Source of the DNA: Chloroflexota bacterium | GTDB taxonomy: Bacteria > Chloroflexota > Dehalococcoidia > Tepidiformales > Tepidiformaceae | Assembly: GCA_021823905.1 (NCBI GenBank) | Contig: JAKALX010000044.1 | Span: forward strand, 1 to 14,767 | Direction: 5' to 3' | Length of the DNA stretch: 14,767 bases | Shown here: in pieces, positions 7,416-14,767 of the stretch | Numbering within the stretch: position 1 is the stretch's first letter | How the letters are laid out: every line of letters begins with the position of its first letter | Notes under the pieces: generated by a model | Database searches by the model: none | Told to the model about the DNA's origin: nothing | What the model saw: only the letters and a program-made list of their open reading frames with translations | Translations under genes and position numbers: made by a program

Positions 7416-8068
7416 CCAGCGACGTTGGAGGGACGATTAACGCGCTCGCGGTGGGCATGGTCGTGGTCGGTATCGCGCTCTCCTCGGCACGTTGGACGCG
7501 TCACGCCGTCGCTCTGGTTGCGTTTCAATCGCTCTTGCTCGGCCTCGTCGGTCTCGTGATGGCCTTCCACACCCAGCGGGCGCACCTGTTCGTTGGCGCC
7601 GCGCTGGTGCTGGCCGTGAAAGCGGTCTGCCTGCCTGCGCTTATCGCCATGCTGGTAAGGAAGGCTCGCGCTTCCGGCGAGATGCCTTCGGCGGTGCCGC
7701 GCAGCGTCGGGATCGCGCTTGCGGCTCTTGTCAGTCTCGTTGTCATCGAGACATTCAGCGGCCAGCCGTTCACGACGCCCGTCGGCGCCACACGTGCATT
7801 GCCGGCGGCCCTCGCCCTCATTCTCCTCGGGCTCCAGACGATGATGACCCGGCACCACGTGATCGCCCAGATCACCGGCTTCCTCGTCATCGAGAACGGG
7901 ATGGCGCTGGCGGCGCTCACGGCAACCTACGGCATGCCTCTCGTCATCGAGTTCGGCGTCCTGCTCGACCTGCTCCTCGCGGTCATTGTCGCGTTCGTTT
8001 ATTCGCGCCGAATCCAGGAGGAGCACGGGGATCTCGTCACCAGGGTGCTGCGGGAGTTGCGCGGATGA
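7412..8068 (+). CDS. hyfE: hydrogenase-4 subunit E-like membrane protein
   Basis: This 218-residue hydrophobic protein matches HyfE, a small membrane subunit whose C-terminal half is related to NuoK and bridges the antiporter-like subunits to the rest of the membrane arm. Typical stretches are GFLVIENGMALAAL and PLVIEFGVLLDLLLAV, which carry the membrane-buried glutamates of NuoK-like helices. I chose the ATG at 7412 in the ATGA overlap with hyfC. A GTG three codons earlier is possible but not supported by the overlap pattern of the operon. The protein ends in a charged cytoplasmic tail, and its stop overlaps the hyfF start. The length is almost that of E. coli HyfE. Confidence 0.9.
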   Translation: MTSDVGGTINALAVGMVVVGIALSSARWTRHAVALVAFQSLLLGLVGLVMAFHTQRAHLFVGAALVLAVKAVCLPALIAMLVRKARASGEMPSAVPRSVGIALAALVSLVVIETFSGQPFTTPVGATRALPAALALILLGLQTMMTRHHVIAQITGFLVIENGMALAALTATYGMPLVIEFGVLLDLLLAVIVAFVYSRRIQEEHGDLVTRVLRELRG

Positions 8069-9543
8069 GCCTGCTCGAAGCGTGCCTGGCAATCATGGCG
8101 GTGTCCCTCATCGGGGCCGCGGTGTTGACGCTTCTCCTGCCGTTCGGGAGGCGAACCTGGGCCGTCGCCGCTGTCGCCAGCGCTGTCGCCATGACCGCGA
8201 TGGTCGTAGTCACTGTCACCGTCAGCCGCGATGGGCCGTCGCCGGCGTTCGCAAGCTGGGTCTACGCCGACGCGCTCGGGGTCGTCGTCGCAAACCTCGT
8301 CGGAATCGTTGGATTCCTGGCGGTCGTGAACTCGCTGCCTTATGTCGAACACGAGCTGCTCCACCGCGAACTGGACGAAGCGCGCGCGCGGCGCTACTAC
8401 GCGCTCGTCCTCACGTTCCTGGCGACGATGTTCGCGGTTCCACTGCTCAACAATCTCGGCGCGATGTGGATCGCGATCGAAGCCACGACCATCGTTTCCG
8501 CGCTCCTCGTCAGCATCCATCGCGACCGGGCGGGGCTCGAGGCTGCCTGGAAGTACCTGATCATCGGATCAGTCGGCATCGCCTTCGCACTCTTCGGCAC
8601 GATGATGACGTTCTATGCCGCCGCGCCGATCCTCGGGGATTCGGGAAGCGCGCTCAATTGGACCGCGCTTCGCGGCGTCGGGAGCCAGCTCAACCCGCAG
8701 GTGATGCGACTCGCGTTCGCATTCGTGCTGGTGGGTTACGGAACCAAAGCCGGGCTTGCGCCGATGCACACCTGGCTCCCCGACGCCCACAGCCAGGCGC
8801 CATCGCCGGTCTCGGGGCTGCTCTCGGGCGTGCTCTTGAAGTGCGCGCTGGTCGGATTGTTCCGATTCGGTGTGCTTACCGACCTGTCCGTGGGCGGCTC
8901 GTTTCGCGACGGGGTGCTCATCACATTCGGGCTCTTGAGCCTCGGCGTCGCGGTCCCGTTCATCGTCGTCCAGGGCGACCTGAAGCGGATGCTGGCGTAC
9001 CACAGCGTCGAGCACATGGGCATCATCGTCCTCGCCGCCGGTATCGGTGGAACCGTCGCCGGCTACGCCGCGATTCTGCATCTCATCGCGCACTCGCTCA
9101 CGAAATCGAGCCTTTTCTTTTCCGGCGGCTCGATTGCGCAAGCGTTCGGCACACGACGCCTGCACCGCCTCCGGGGGCTGCTGCGCACCGCCCCTGGCGC
9201 CGCCACGGTCCTGCTGGTCGGGGTCTTCGGGCTTGCGGGGCTCCCGCCATTCGCGATGTTCGTTTCCGAATTCGGTCTCGTGAGTGGCGCCTTTGGTGAG
9301 GGGCGAGCACTCGTCGGTGTCGTGGGCCTCTTTCTCGCCGCGCTTGCGGGGGTCGCACTTCTGTACCACGCGATCGAAGCCGCACACGGGACGCCGCGGG
9401 GGCGGCGCCAACCCACTCCCATCTCGAGGATCGCCATCCTCACCGCCGTTCTTCCCCTGGTCCTGGCCACGTGGGTGGCATTCGCCCCTCCGGCGCCCGT
9501 CCGGCACCTGCTTCGCGACGCCGCCGCTGTGATGGAGGGTTGA
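8065..9543 (+). CDS. hyfF: hydrogenase-4 subunit F-like antiporter-type membrane protein
   Basis: This is a second, 492-residue member of the NuoL/NuoM/MrpA-like ion-translocating family, nearest to HyfF by position and length (E. coli HyfF is slightly longer). The working residues are kept: Glu139 in MWIAIEATTIVSAL, Lys228 in GYGTKAGLAPMHTWLPDAHS, and His339, His343 and Lys347 in HLIAHSLTKSSLFF. Together with HyfB it gives two probable pump subunits. E. coli Hyf has a third, HyfD, which is absent here. The ATG at 8065 is in an ATGA overlap with hyfE. The frame is open much further upstream, but that part runs antiparallel in quality and lies over hyfE, so it is not coding. The stop is one base before the hyfG start codon. 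Confidence 0.9.
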   Translation: MSLLEACLAIMAVSLIGAAVLTLLLPFGRRTWAVAAVASAVAMTAMVVVTVTVSRDGPSPAFASWVYADALGVVVANLVGIVGFLAVVNSLPYVEHELLHRELDEARARRYYALVLTFLATMFAVPLLNNLGAMWIAIEATTIVSALLVSIHRDRAGLEAAWKYLIIGSVGIAFALFGTMMTFYAAAPILGDSGSALNWTALRGVGSQLNPQVMRLAFAFVLVGYGTKAGLAPMHTWLPDAHSQAPSPVSGLLSGVLLKCALVGLFRFGVLTDLSVGGSFRDGVLITFGLLSLGVAVPFIVVQGDLKRMLAYHSVEHMGIIVLAAGIGGTVAGYAAILHLIAHSLTKSSLFFSGGSIAQAFGTRRLHRLRGLLRTAPGAATVLLVGVFGLAGLPPFAMFVSEFGLVSGAFGEGRALVGVVGLFLAALAGVALLYHAIEAAHGTPRGRRQPTPISRIAILTAVLPLVLATWVAFAPPAPVRHLLRDAAAVMEG

Positions 9544-9544
9544 G

Positions 9545-11116
9545 GTGAACGCCCAGACCAAGGTGCTGCTCAGCGAATGCCCGGTCGCCTTTGAATTGGA
9601 GCCAACGCCGGCGCCGAACGAGACGCTCGTTCGCTGTGACCCGGCCAGCCTCGCCAGCATGGCCACGTATTGCGTCTCCCGAGGCGCGATGCTGGCCACG
9701 GCAACCGGCCTCGACCTCCATCCCCTTGACGGCGGCTTCGCCGTCGAGTTCGTCTTTTCGCTCCCGGCGTTCGACGAGTTCGTTCGCGTCCGCGCCGATC
9801 TTGGCGCCGCGACGACCTACCCGGCACTGACGCCAGCCGTCCCGGCCGCGCAATGGCATGAACGAGAGCTGAAGGACCTCTTCGGCATCGACCCGGTCGG
9901 ACACCCGGATCCGCGCCGGCTGGTACTCCACGAGTCGTTCCCTCACGGCTACCACCCGCTGCGGAAGAACGTCGATCCCGAGACCCGGCCGGCCATCGAC
10001 CGGCGCCGCTTCGACCACTTCGAAGTCCACGGCGAGGGCGTCTACGAGTATCCCGTGGGCCCAATCCATGCAGGCATCATCGAGCCGGGGCACTTCCGCT
10101 TTTCGAACATCGGAGACCTGGTGCTGTTCCTCGATGCGCGCCTGTTCTACACGCACCGTGGCATAGAGAAAATCGTCGAGGGCAAGACGCCGGAGGCCGC
10201 GCTCTTCACGGTCGAGCGCACCTGCGGTGTGTGCACCGTCTCGCACGGCGTCGCCTTTTCGTCTGCCGTCGAACGTGCCGCCGGGATACGGGTGCCCGCA
10301 CGCGCGGCCTGGCTGCGGACGCTCCTCCTCGAGCTCGAACGTCTCTACAACCATGTCGGCGACGTTGGCAACATTTGCGCGGGCGCCGGACTCCACGCGG
10401 GCGTCTCCCGGGGCGCGATCCTCAAAGAGCGGCTGCAACGCCTCAACGAGGCGCTGACGGGTCACCGCTTCCTGATGGGCGTCGTCGGCATCGGCGGCTT
10501 GCGTGCCGATCTCGACAGCGCCGCGCTGCTCGACCTGAGCCGCTCGCTGGCGGGGGTCGCGGCCGACTTCACGGCCTACGCCGAGATGCTCCTGGGAACC
10601 GACAGCCTGATCCACCGGCTCCAGGGCCCCGGCCACCTTGGCGGCGACATCGTGCGGGCGCTCGGCGGCACCGGCGTCACCGCGCGAGCGTCCGGTGTGG
10701 CCAGCGACTGGCGGATCGACCATCCTCACGCCGCCTATGGAACGCTGGCGCCGCGTCGCGTGGTGGAGACATCGGGGGACGTCTTCGCACGTACGATGGT
10801 TCGGATCAGAGAGGCCGCGGAATCGTTCCGCCTCGTGGGTGCGATCCTGGACGGCCTCCCCGGCGGGCCCGTCCGCGGGGAAGCCGGCGCTCCGCCGCCA
10901 TTCGCGTCCGCGCTCGGCTACGCCGAGAGTCCGCGCGGGAGCAACGTCCACTGGGTGATGCTCGACGGCGAAGGCCGAATTTACCGCGCCCACATTCGGT
11001 CGGCTGCCTACGCGAACTGGCCACTGGTCGCCCGCGCGGTTCCCGGCAACGTCATGCCCGACTTTCCGCTCATCAACAAGAGCTTCGAGCTCTGCTACGC
11101 CTGTTGTGACCGGTGA
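9545..11116 (+). CDS. hyfG: group 4 [NiFe] hydrogenase large subunit with fused NuoC-like domain, no C-terminal extension
   Basis: This 523-residue protein is the catalytic subunit that reduces protons or oxidises H2 at a NiFe(CN)2CO site on the cytoplasmic side. Residues 1-150 form a NuoC-like domain with the signature HERELKDLFGIDPVGHPDPR (105-124). From about 165 comes the large-subunit domain, with VGPIHAGIIEPGHF and FYTHRGIEK. NiFe ligands are Cys227 and Cys230 in ERTCGVC, and Cys517 and Cys520 in ELCYACCDR. Both CxxC pairs are present, unlike in hydrogenase-related complexes. The second motif has Glu-Leu where Asp-Pro is usual. The protein stops right after Arg523, the residue where HycE-type precursors are cut, so there is no tail to remove. 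The GTG at 9545 follows GGAGG at six-base spacing, and the gene overlaps nothing. It is named by E. coli order and could equally be called hycE. Confidence 0.92.
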   Translation: MNAQTKVLLSECPVAFELEPTPAPNETLVRCDPASLASMATYCVSRGAMLATATGLDLHPLDGGFAVEFVFSLPAFDEFVRVRADLGAATTYPALTPAVPAAQWHERELKDLFGIDPVGHPDPRRLVLHESFPHGYHPLRKNVDPETRPAIDRRRFDHFEVHGEGVYEYPVGPIHAGIIEPGHFRFSNIGDLVLFLDARLFYTHRGIEKIVEGKTPEAALFTVERTCGVCTVSHGVAFSSAVERAAGIRVPARAAWLRTLLLELERLYNHVGDVGNICAGAGLHAGVSRGAILKERLQRLNEALTGHRFLMGVVGIGGLRADLDSAALLDLSRSLAGVAADFTAYAEMLLGTDSLIHRLQGPGHLGGDIVRALGGTGVTARASGVASDWRIDHPHAAYGTLAPRRVVETSGDVFARTMVRIREAAESFRLVGAILDGLPGGPVRGEAGAPPPFASALGYAESPRGSNVHWVMLDGEGRIYRAHIRSAAYANWPLVARAVPGNVMPDFPLINKSFELCYACCDR

Positions 11117-11125
11117 GGGACTGAA

Positions 11126-11482
11126 ATGGGATTCGTCGATCTTGCACTGAGACCGCTGTTCCGCCGGCGAGCGACCGTCGGCTATCCGGCAAATCCAGCC
11201 GATTCGGTGACGACGAAGCGGACGCCACGTTTCCTGCCAGAACGGTGCGCCGACGAGCGAGCCTGCGCCGCCATCTGCCCGACGGCGGCCATCACGATCG
11301 AGCCGGCAGGCGACGCGGGCCGCCGCTGGTCGCTCGACTACGGGAAGTGCGTGTTCTGTGGCGAGTGCGTTCGCGTATGTCCGTCGCTGGCGATTGCCGG
11401 CACGGGAGACTTTGAGCTCGCCGCAAGCAGCCGATCCGGTGTGGTCTCAACCTTTGTGCTCGGGGCTTCGAAGGGTGACTGA
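11126..11482 (+). CDS. hyfH: hydrogenase ferredoxin-like subunit with one regular and one three-Cys FeS site
   Basis: This 118-residue protein corresponds to HyfH/HycF/NuoI, which passes electrons between an outside donor and the small-subunit cluster. The second site, CVFCGECVRVCP (Cys75, Cys78, Cys81, Cys85), is a regular 4Fe-4S motif. The first, CADERACAAICP (Cys41, Cys47, Cys51), has Glu44 where the second Cys of CxxCxxCxxxCP should be. A three-Cys site could hold a 3Fe-4S cluster, or a 4Fe-4S cluster with an acidic ligand. An N-terminal amphipathic stretch (residues 1-16, with LFRRR) fits membrane-edge placement. The ATG at 11126 follows GAGGGA. The stop lies inside the start of hyfI. 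It is shorter than E. coli HyfH, which has a longer C-terminus. Confidence 0.88.
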   Translation: MGFVDLALRPLFRRRATVGYPANPADSVTTKRTPRFLPERCADERACAAICPTAAITIEPAGDAGRRWSLDYGKCVFCGECVRVCPSLAIAGTGDFELAASSRSGVVSTFVLGASKGD

Positions 11483-11918
11483 CGACACAACCGCGGTCGA
11501 ATTGGAGTCGAGAATCAGGCGCCGCTTCCGCCGGTCGCTGCACATCAGGCACCTCGATTCTGGCTCCTGCAACGGTTGCGACTGGGAACTGAACGCCCTC
11601 CTGAGCCCCTACTACGACGTGCAGCGGCTTGGCATCGACTTCGTCGCTTCGCCGCGCCACGCCGACCTTCTGCTGGTCACCGGGGTGATGACTCGGAACC
11701 TGGCGGACGCCGCCATCAAGACCTACGAAGCGATGCCCGAGCCGCGGCTGGTTGTTGCAGTTGGAGCCTGCGCGGTTGGCGGCGGCGTGTTCGCCAGCAG
11801 CTATGCGGCCTACGGCTCCGCCGAGGCGTTGCTCCCGGTCGACGTCTTCATTCCAGGCTGCCCGCCGCGTCCAGAGGCGATCATCCATGGCCTGCTGATG
11901 GCCGTCGGGCGGCTCTGA
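11475..11918 (+). CDS. hyfI: group 4 [NiFe] hydrogenase small subunit (HycG/NuoB-like)
   Basis: This 147-residue protein carries the cluster next to the NiFe site and links it to HyfH. The ligands are Cys32 and Cys35 in DSGSCNGCDWE, Cys99 in VGACAVGGGVF and Cys129 in IPGCPPRPEAI. The separated CxxC of the first pair is the hydrogenase pattern, whereas NuoB of complex I has two adjacent cysteines, so this supports a real hydrogenase. I chose GTG at 11475, preceded by GAAGG and overlapping the hyfH stop by eight bases. The frame is open upstream but lies over hyfH. The protein is short compared with E. coli HycG and HyfI (about 250), which have a longer C-terminus, and is near the minimal NuoB core. 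It is the last gene of the operon. Confidence 0.9.
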   Translation: MTDDTTAVELESRIRRRFRRSLHIRHLDSGSCNGCDWELNALLSPYYDVQRLGIDFVASPRHADLLLVTGVMTRNLADAAIKTYEAMPEPRLVVAVGACAVGGGVFASSYAAYGSAEALLPVDVFIPGCPPRPEAIIHGLLMAVGRL

Positions 11919-12194
11919 CCCCCCTCGCAGGCGGCTACGCAGCGGCGGGCGAGACCGTGACCCGGCAGCCGAGATGTTCGAGTACGACGACGCGTAGCCG
12001 AGAATCTGGCCGGCCTCGTAACGAGCCATGCGGAAAGCCCGGCGCGGCGATCATCAGCGCCTTGCGCGGCGGCTTCCGCCAGGAGACCGCGCGTTGGAAC
12101 GTGCGCGACGGTTGTCCGTGGCAGAGTCTGCCTTGTGCGGAGTATCCTCTGCCGGTCATCTGGCGACTGCCGCGGCCGCTCAGGGGGTGTGCGC
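11919..12194. other. intergenic stretch without a supported gene
   Basis: These 276 bases separate the hydrogenase operon from the FHA gene. An open minus-strand frame (11935-12159, 74 codons) ends with a stretch such as VVVLEHLGCRVTVSPAAA, but it has no recognisable domain or start, and I do not call it a gene. No clear terminator with a T run was seen after hyfI. A GGCCGGCC palindrome lies near 12009. The AGGGGG at 12182-12187 is the ribosome site of the next gene. Confidence 0.5.
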
Positions 12195-14767
12195 TTGAAG
12201 TTCGGGTTGCTCGAGGTCACGGCGCCGGACGGGCGGGTGCGCGAGGTCCCAATCGACCTGCCATCGCTTCTGGTCGGACGAAGCGACGACAACGGGGTTG
12301 TACTCGACGACGTGTCGGTCGCGCGCCGGCACGCGCGAATAGTGATCGAATCGGGCAATCTCCTCGTCGAGGACCTCGGATCGGCCAACGGGACCTTCAT
12401 CGACGGCCACCGCATCCCCCCGCATAGCCCGAATCTCGTCGAGCCCAACCAGACTCTTCGCTTCGGCAATGTCGAGGCTCGGTTCGTGCCGCCGGTCAGC
12501 GCCGGCGCCCAGCCGGAGGCCGGCGGGCCGCCGGTTCCGCCCGTTGCGGCCGCGGTGGTCCCGCCTCTCGTCGCGGCCGCGGCTGCGTTTACCCCGACGC
12601 CGGCAGCGGGCCGGGAGCCACCCGTGGGCGCCGCCTCGTCTGCTCTCCGGCTTTCCGTGAGCACGTCCGCCGGCGAGGTTGCGGCGGGCGATCTGTTCTA
12701 CGCCACCGCCACCGTCCAGAACCGCGGCCACATCGTCGAACAAGTGCGCGTCGAGATCCCCGACCTCCCGCCGGAATGGGTGACGCTAAACACCCGCATG
12801 CTGGCGCTCCTGCCAGGCGACAAGGAAGACATCACCATCGTGGTTCGGCCGCCGCGCCGCCCCGATGCGACGGCCGGCGCGCACAACTTCACCGTGCTGG
12901 CCACGGCAAGCCAGCAAGGCGAACAGGCCACCGCGACCGCTACGTTTTCCATCCTTCCCTTCGAAGCGGTGACGGTGGGCTTGCAGCCGGTGCAGGCGCA
13001 GCGCGACTTCCGGCTCGTCGCCAGGAACGACGGGAATGCGCCCGCAAACTTCGCACTCAAGGGAGTCGACGACGAAGGAGCCTTCGATTACGACTTCGAG
13101 TCAACCGTCATTCAGGTTCCCCCGGGGGAGGAGCGTTCCGTCCCGGTTCGGGTGCGCGCGCCGGGGGTGAAGCTCTTCGGCCAGCGCCAGGTTCGGCCGT
13201 TCAAGCTCGTGGCAAGTCCGGGCGCCGGGGGCGCCCCGATCGAGGCGGCCGGCCAGCTCGCAATAGCCCCACCGCTCGAACGGCTCAGGCGGCCGGCGAT
13301 GCTGCTCCTTGGAGTTGCGGCCCTCGGCGCGATCGCGGCCGTCGCCTTCGTGTTCTGGCCCGGCGGCGACAAGAAGCCACCCGCGAAGAGCGAGACACCG
13401 GCACCAGTCTCGACAGTCGTCGCCGACGCCGAAGCGCGTTTCGAAGGGGTCCATCTCTGCGGGCCCGGACAGCAGGGCGCCGCCACCGCGACAGTCGCGG
13501 CGACGGTGTCGGCCGCGGTGCGCCGTGCGGTCGCGGCGACCCTGACGGGGGCGGCGGATCCCACCGCGCCGTTCTTCGCCCAGAACGACCCGCGCTGGGC
13601 AAGAGACGAGTACGCAAAGGCAAAAGACGAGGAGTTTCGCGCTCAGAACCAATGCGGCTCAACGATCGAGCAGTGCGGCTGCGCCATGACCTCGGTCGCC
13701 ACGGTGCTGACGCTCTACCAGCTTCTCACGATGCCCGATGGCACGAGCCTGAACGCGAAGACACTTAACGACTGGTTCAATCGCGACGCCACCCGCACGA
13801 GCCGCGGTTGGGTCAGCCGCGGCTACATCTACGGCGACGTCGTCTGGGCGGCCGCGAACTCCCTTTCGGCCGAGATGGCGAAGGCGTTCCCAGGCGTCCG
13901 GACCGTCCGCTTCGTTACGACAGGCTCCGGCTCGGAGGCGCAGATCCGGTCCGAGCTGGCGGCTGGCCGGCCGATCATTCTCGAGGTCCCGGGCCACTGG
14001 ATCGCCGCCGTCGGCATCGATCCAGCGACGAACCAGATCCTCATCAACGACCCGTACTACGCGAACCGCCAGACGCTCGACGCGTACAAGGGGAAGGTGT
14101 TGAGCAGCGTGCTCTTCGAGCCGAGCGATGATCTCAGCGCGGTGGTCGTGACGGTCCCCAGCAACCTCCGCGTGCGCATCACCGACTCCAACGGCCGTGT
14201 GGTCGGAACACTCGACGGCAAGACTCCCCAGGACGCGCGGAAGAGCGCGCTCACCGGGATCACCGGATCGTCCTATTCGTTCCGCGCCGCCTGGCGCGAC
14301 CCCACGTGCATCGAGAGCGCCCCACCACCGGACGCCGGCACGAACCAGATCATGCTGCCCCGGCCCGCGAACGGCAGCTACCGCGTCGAAGTGATCGACC
14401 CCAACGGAGGCTCGACCACCGTGGCGATCCACACGTTCGACAAGGACGGCACGGAAACGGTGAAGACGCAGGACAGCCAGGGCAAGATCGACATGGGCAT
14501 CGACGTCCAGATGGGCGGCGCGACTCCCACTCCTGGCACCCCCACGCCGACCCCCACGGCGACGCCGACACCAAAGCCGGGCGTGACTCCCCCGACTGCG
14601 ACGAACACACCGACGCCGACCCTTACCCCAACGCCAACCACGGAACCCACCGTGACGCCGACGCGGGGCCCGAGCCCGCCGCTGTCGGCTACTGCGGGCT
14701 GCCAGCCGGCCATCGCCAGGAGGTCCGTCAGCACCAACCTGTGGACGGTCACCGGAGTGTTCGTCGC
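12195..14767 (+). CDS. FHA domain / transmembrane / C39-like cysteine peptidase protein with Thr-Pro-rich tail, 3' end outside window
   Basis: The frame is open from the start to the last base, 857 codons. The FHA domain (about 20-95) has GRSDD (Gly28-Arg29), SVARRH (41-46) and SANGTFIDG (Asn65) and should bind phosphothreonine inside the cell. A Pro/Ala linker follows, then two beta-sandwich repeats (about 152-360, CARDB-like), one membrane helix (about 369-391) and an AATVSAAVRRAVAATL stretch. Next is a C39-like peptidase (about 460-645) opening with FFAQNDPRW. Its likely triad is Cys496 in QCGCAMTSVATVL, His601 in GHWIAAVG and Asp619 in INDPYY. A beta-rich domain precedes the Thr-Pro run (from 776). 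TTG at 12195 has AGGGGG seven bases upstream, and GTG at 12189 is the alternative. The peptidase side should be outside the cell. No kinase gene is near. Confidence 0.82.
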   Translation, partial: MKFGLLEVTAPDGRVREVPIDLPSLLVGRSDDNGVVLDDVSVARRHARIVIESGNLLVEDLGSANGTFIDGHRIPPHSPNLVEPNQTLRFGNVEARFVPPVSAGAQPEAGGPPVPPVAAAVVPPLVAAAAAFTPTPAAGREPPVGAASSALRLSVSTSAGEVAAGDLFYATATVQNRGHIVEQVRVEIPDLPPEWVTLNTRMLALLPGDKEDITIVVRPPRRPDATAGAHNFTVLATASQQGEQATATATFSILPFEAVTVGLQPVQAQRDFRLVARNDGNAPANFALKGVDDEGAFDYDFESTVIQVPPGEERSVPVRVRAPGVKLFGQRQVRPFKLVASPGAGGAPIEAAGQLAIAPPLERLRRPAMLLLGVAALGAIAAVAFVFWPGGDKKPPAKSETPAPVSTVVADAEARFEGVHLCGPGQQGAATATVAATVSAAVRRAVAATLTGAADPTAPFFAQNDPRWARDEYAKAKDEEFRAQNQCGSTIEQCGCAMTSVATVLTLYQLLTMPDGTSLNAKTLNDWFNRDATRTSRGWVSRGYIYGDVVWAAANSLSAEMAKAFPGVRTVRFVTTGSGSEAQIRSELAAGRPIILEVPGHWIAAVGIDPATNQILINDPYYANRQTLDAYKGKVLSSVLFEPSDDLSAVVVTVPSNLRVRITDSNGRVVGTLDGKTPQDARKSALTGITGSSYSFRAAWRDPTCIESAPPPDAGTNQIMLPRPANGSYRVEVIDPNGGSTTVAIHTFDKDGTETVKTQDSQGKIDMGIDVQMGGATPTPGTPTPTPTATPTPKPGVTPPTATNTPTPTLTPTPTTEPTVTPTRGPSPPLSATAGCQPAIARRSVSTNLWTVTGVFV
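14520..14670 (+). repeat. Thr-Pro-rich low-complexity coding repeat
   Basis: Irregular repeats built on ACSCCS codons encode runs such as TPTPGTPTPTPTATPTP inside the FHA-peptidase gene. Such linkers are typical of secreted or surface-exposed parts of Chloroflexota proteins. They are likely extended, possibly glycosylated, spacers before a further domain that lies beyond the window. Confidence 0.8.

Noticed and set aside
9440..10993. Minus-strand open frame of 517 codons opposite hyfG
   Set aside because: No recognisable domain. The plus strand encodes the large subunit with all ligand cysteines.
4486..11918. Reading the operon as respiratory complex I or as a hydrogenase-related complex without a metal site
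   Set aside because: Other complex I genes are absent, the small subunit has CxxC and not adjacent cysteines, and the large subunit keeps both CxxC ligand pairs.
12776..13768. Plus-strand open frame of 330 codons in the FHA gene region
   Set aside because: It is an Arg/Gly-rich out-of-frame reading of the FHA-peptidase gene, whose own frame is open to the window end and carries domain motifs.
14520..14670. Tandem DNA repeat or CRISPR-like array
   Set aside because: The repeats are irregular, in frame and explained by Thr-Pro codons in the coding sequence.

Overview
The window is GC-rich, densely coded DNA from a bacterium. The best taxonomic hint is the last gene. It joins an FHA domain to a membrane segment, an Ala/Val/Thr-rich stretch and long Thr-Pro runs, a style common in Chloroflexota. 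Two Uma2-family nuclease genes and the high GC fit that, but the assignment is an inference from style. No rRNA, tRNA, CRISPR array, transposase or phage gene was seen.

Layout. Positions 1-423 hold the C-terminal part of a DegT-family sugar aminotransferase. A minus-strand group follows: a hotdog (PaaI-like) thioesterase (479-871) and two tandem Uma2 genes (882-1565 and 1578-2195). The two Uma2 genes share a nearly identical 156-base block in their 3' parts, and the downstream copy has a one-base shift near its end. A divergent intergenic region then leads to a complete acyl-CoA synthetase (2323-3900). A GC-rich hairpin separates it from a convergent ArsR-family regulator (4066-4404).

The core of the window is 4486-11918, a tightly overlapping seven-gene operon for a membrane-bound group 4 [NiFe] hydrogenase. 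The genes run hyfB, hyfC, hyfE, hyfF, hyfG, hyfH, hyfI, which is the E. coli hyf order without hyfA, hyfD, hyfJ and hyfR. The large subunit keeps all four NiFe-ligand cysteines and the small subunit has a hydrogenase-type cysteine set, so this looks like a real hydrogenase and not complex I or a hydrogenase-related complex without the metal site. Two antiporter-like subunits keep the Glu, Lys and His residues of proton or sodium pumps. No formate dehydrogenase, CO dehydrogenase or maturation gene lies in the window, so the electron partner is unknown.

Two oddities stand out in the hydrogenase. The large subunit ends right at the point where relatives are cut by a maturation protease, so it is encoded in mature form. 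The HyfH ferredoxin has Glu in place of one cluster-1 cysteine. The ArsR-like gene is divergent from the operon, and an AT-rich palindrome overlaps a good promoter (TTGCCT, 17 bases, TAGAAT) between them, which suggests that it controls the operon. As recalled, the set resembles the Mycobacterium tuberculosis Rv0081-Rv0087 locus.

From 12195 to the end runs an open frame for a large membrane protein with a cytoplasmic FHA domain, beta-sandwich repeats, one membrane helix and an outer C39-like cysteine peptidase with a plausible Cys-His-Asp triad.
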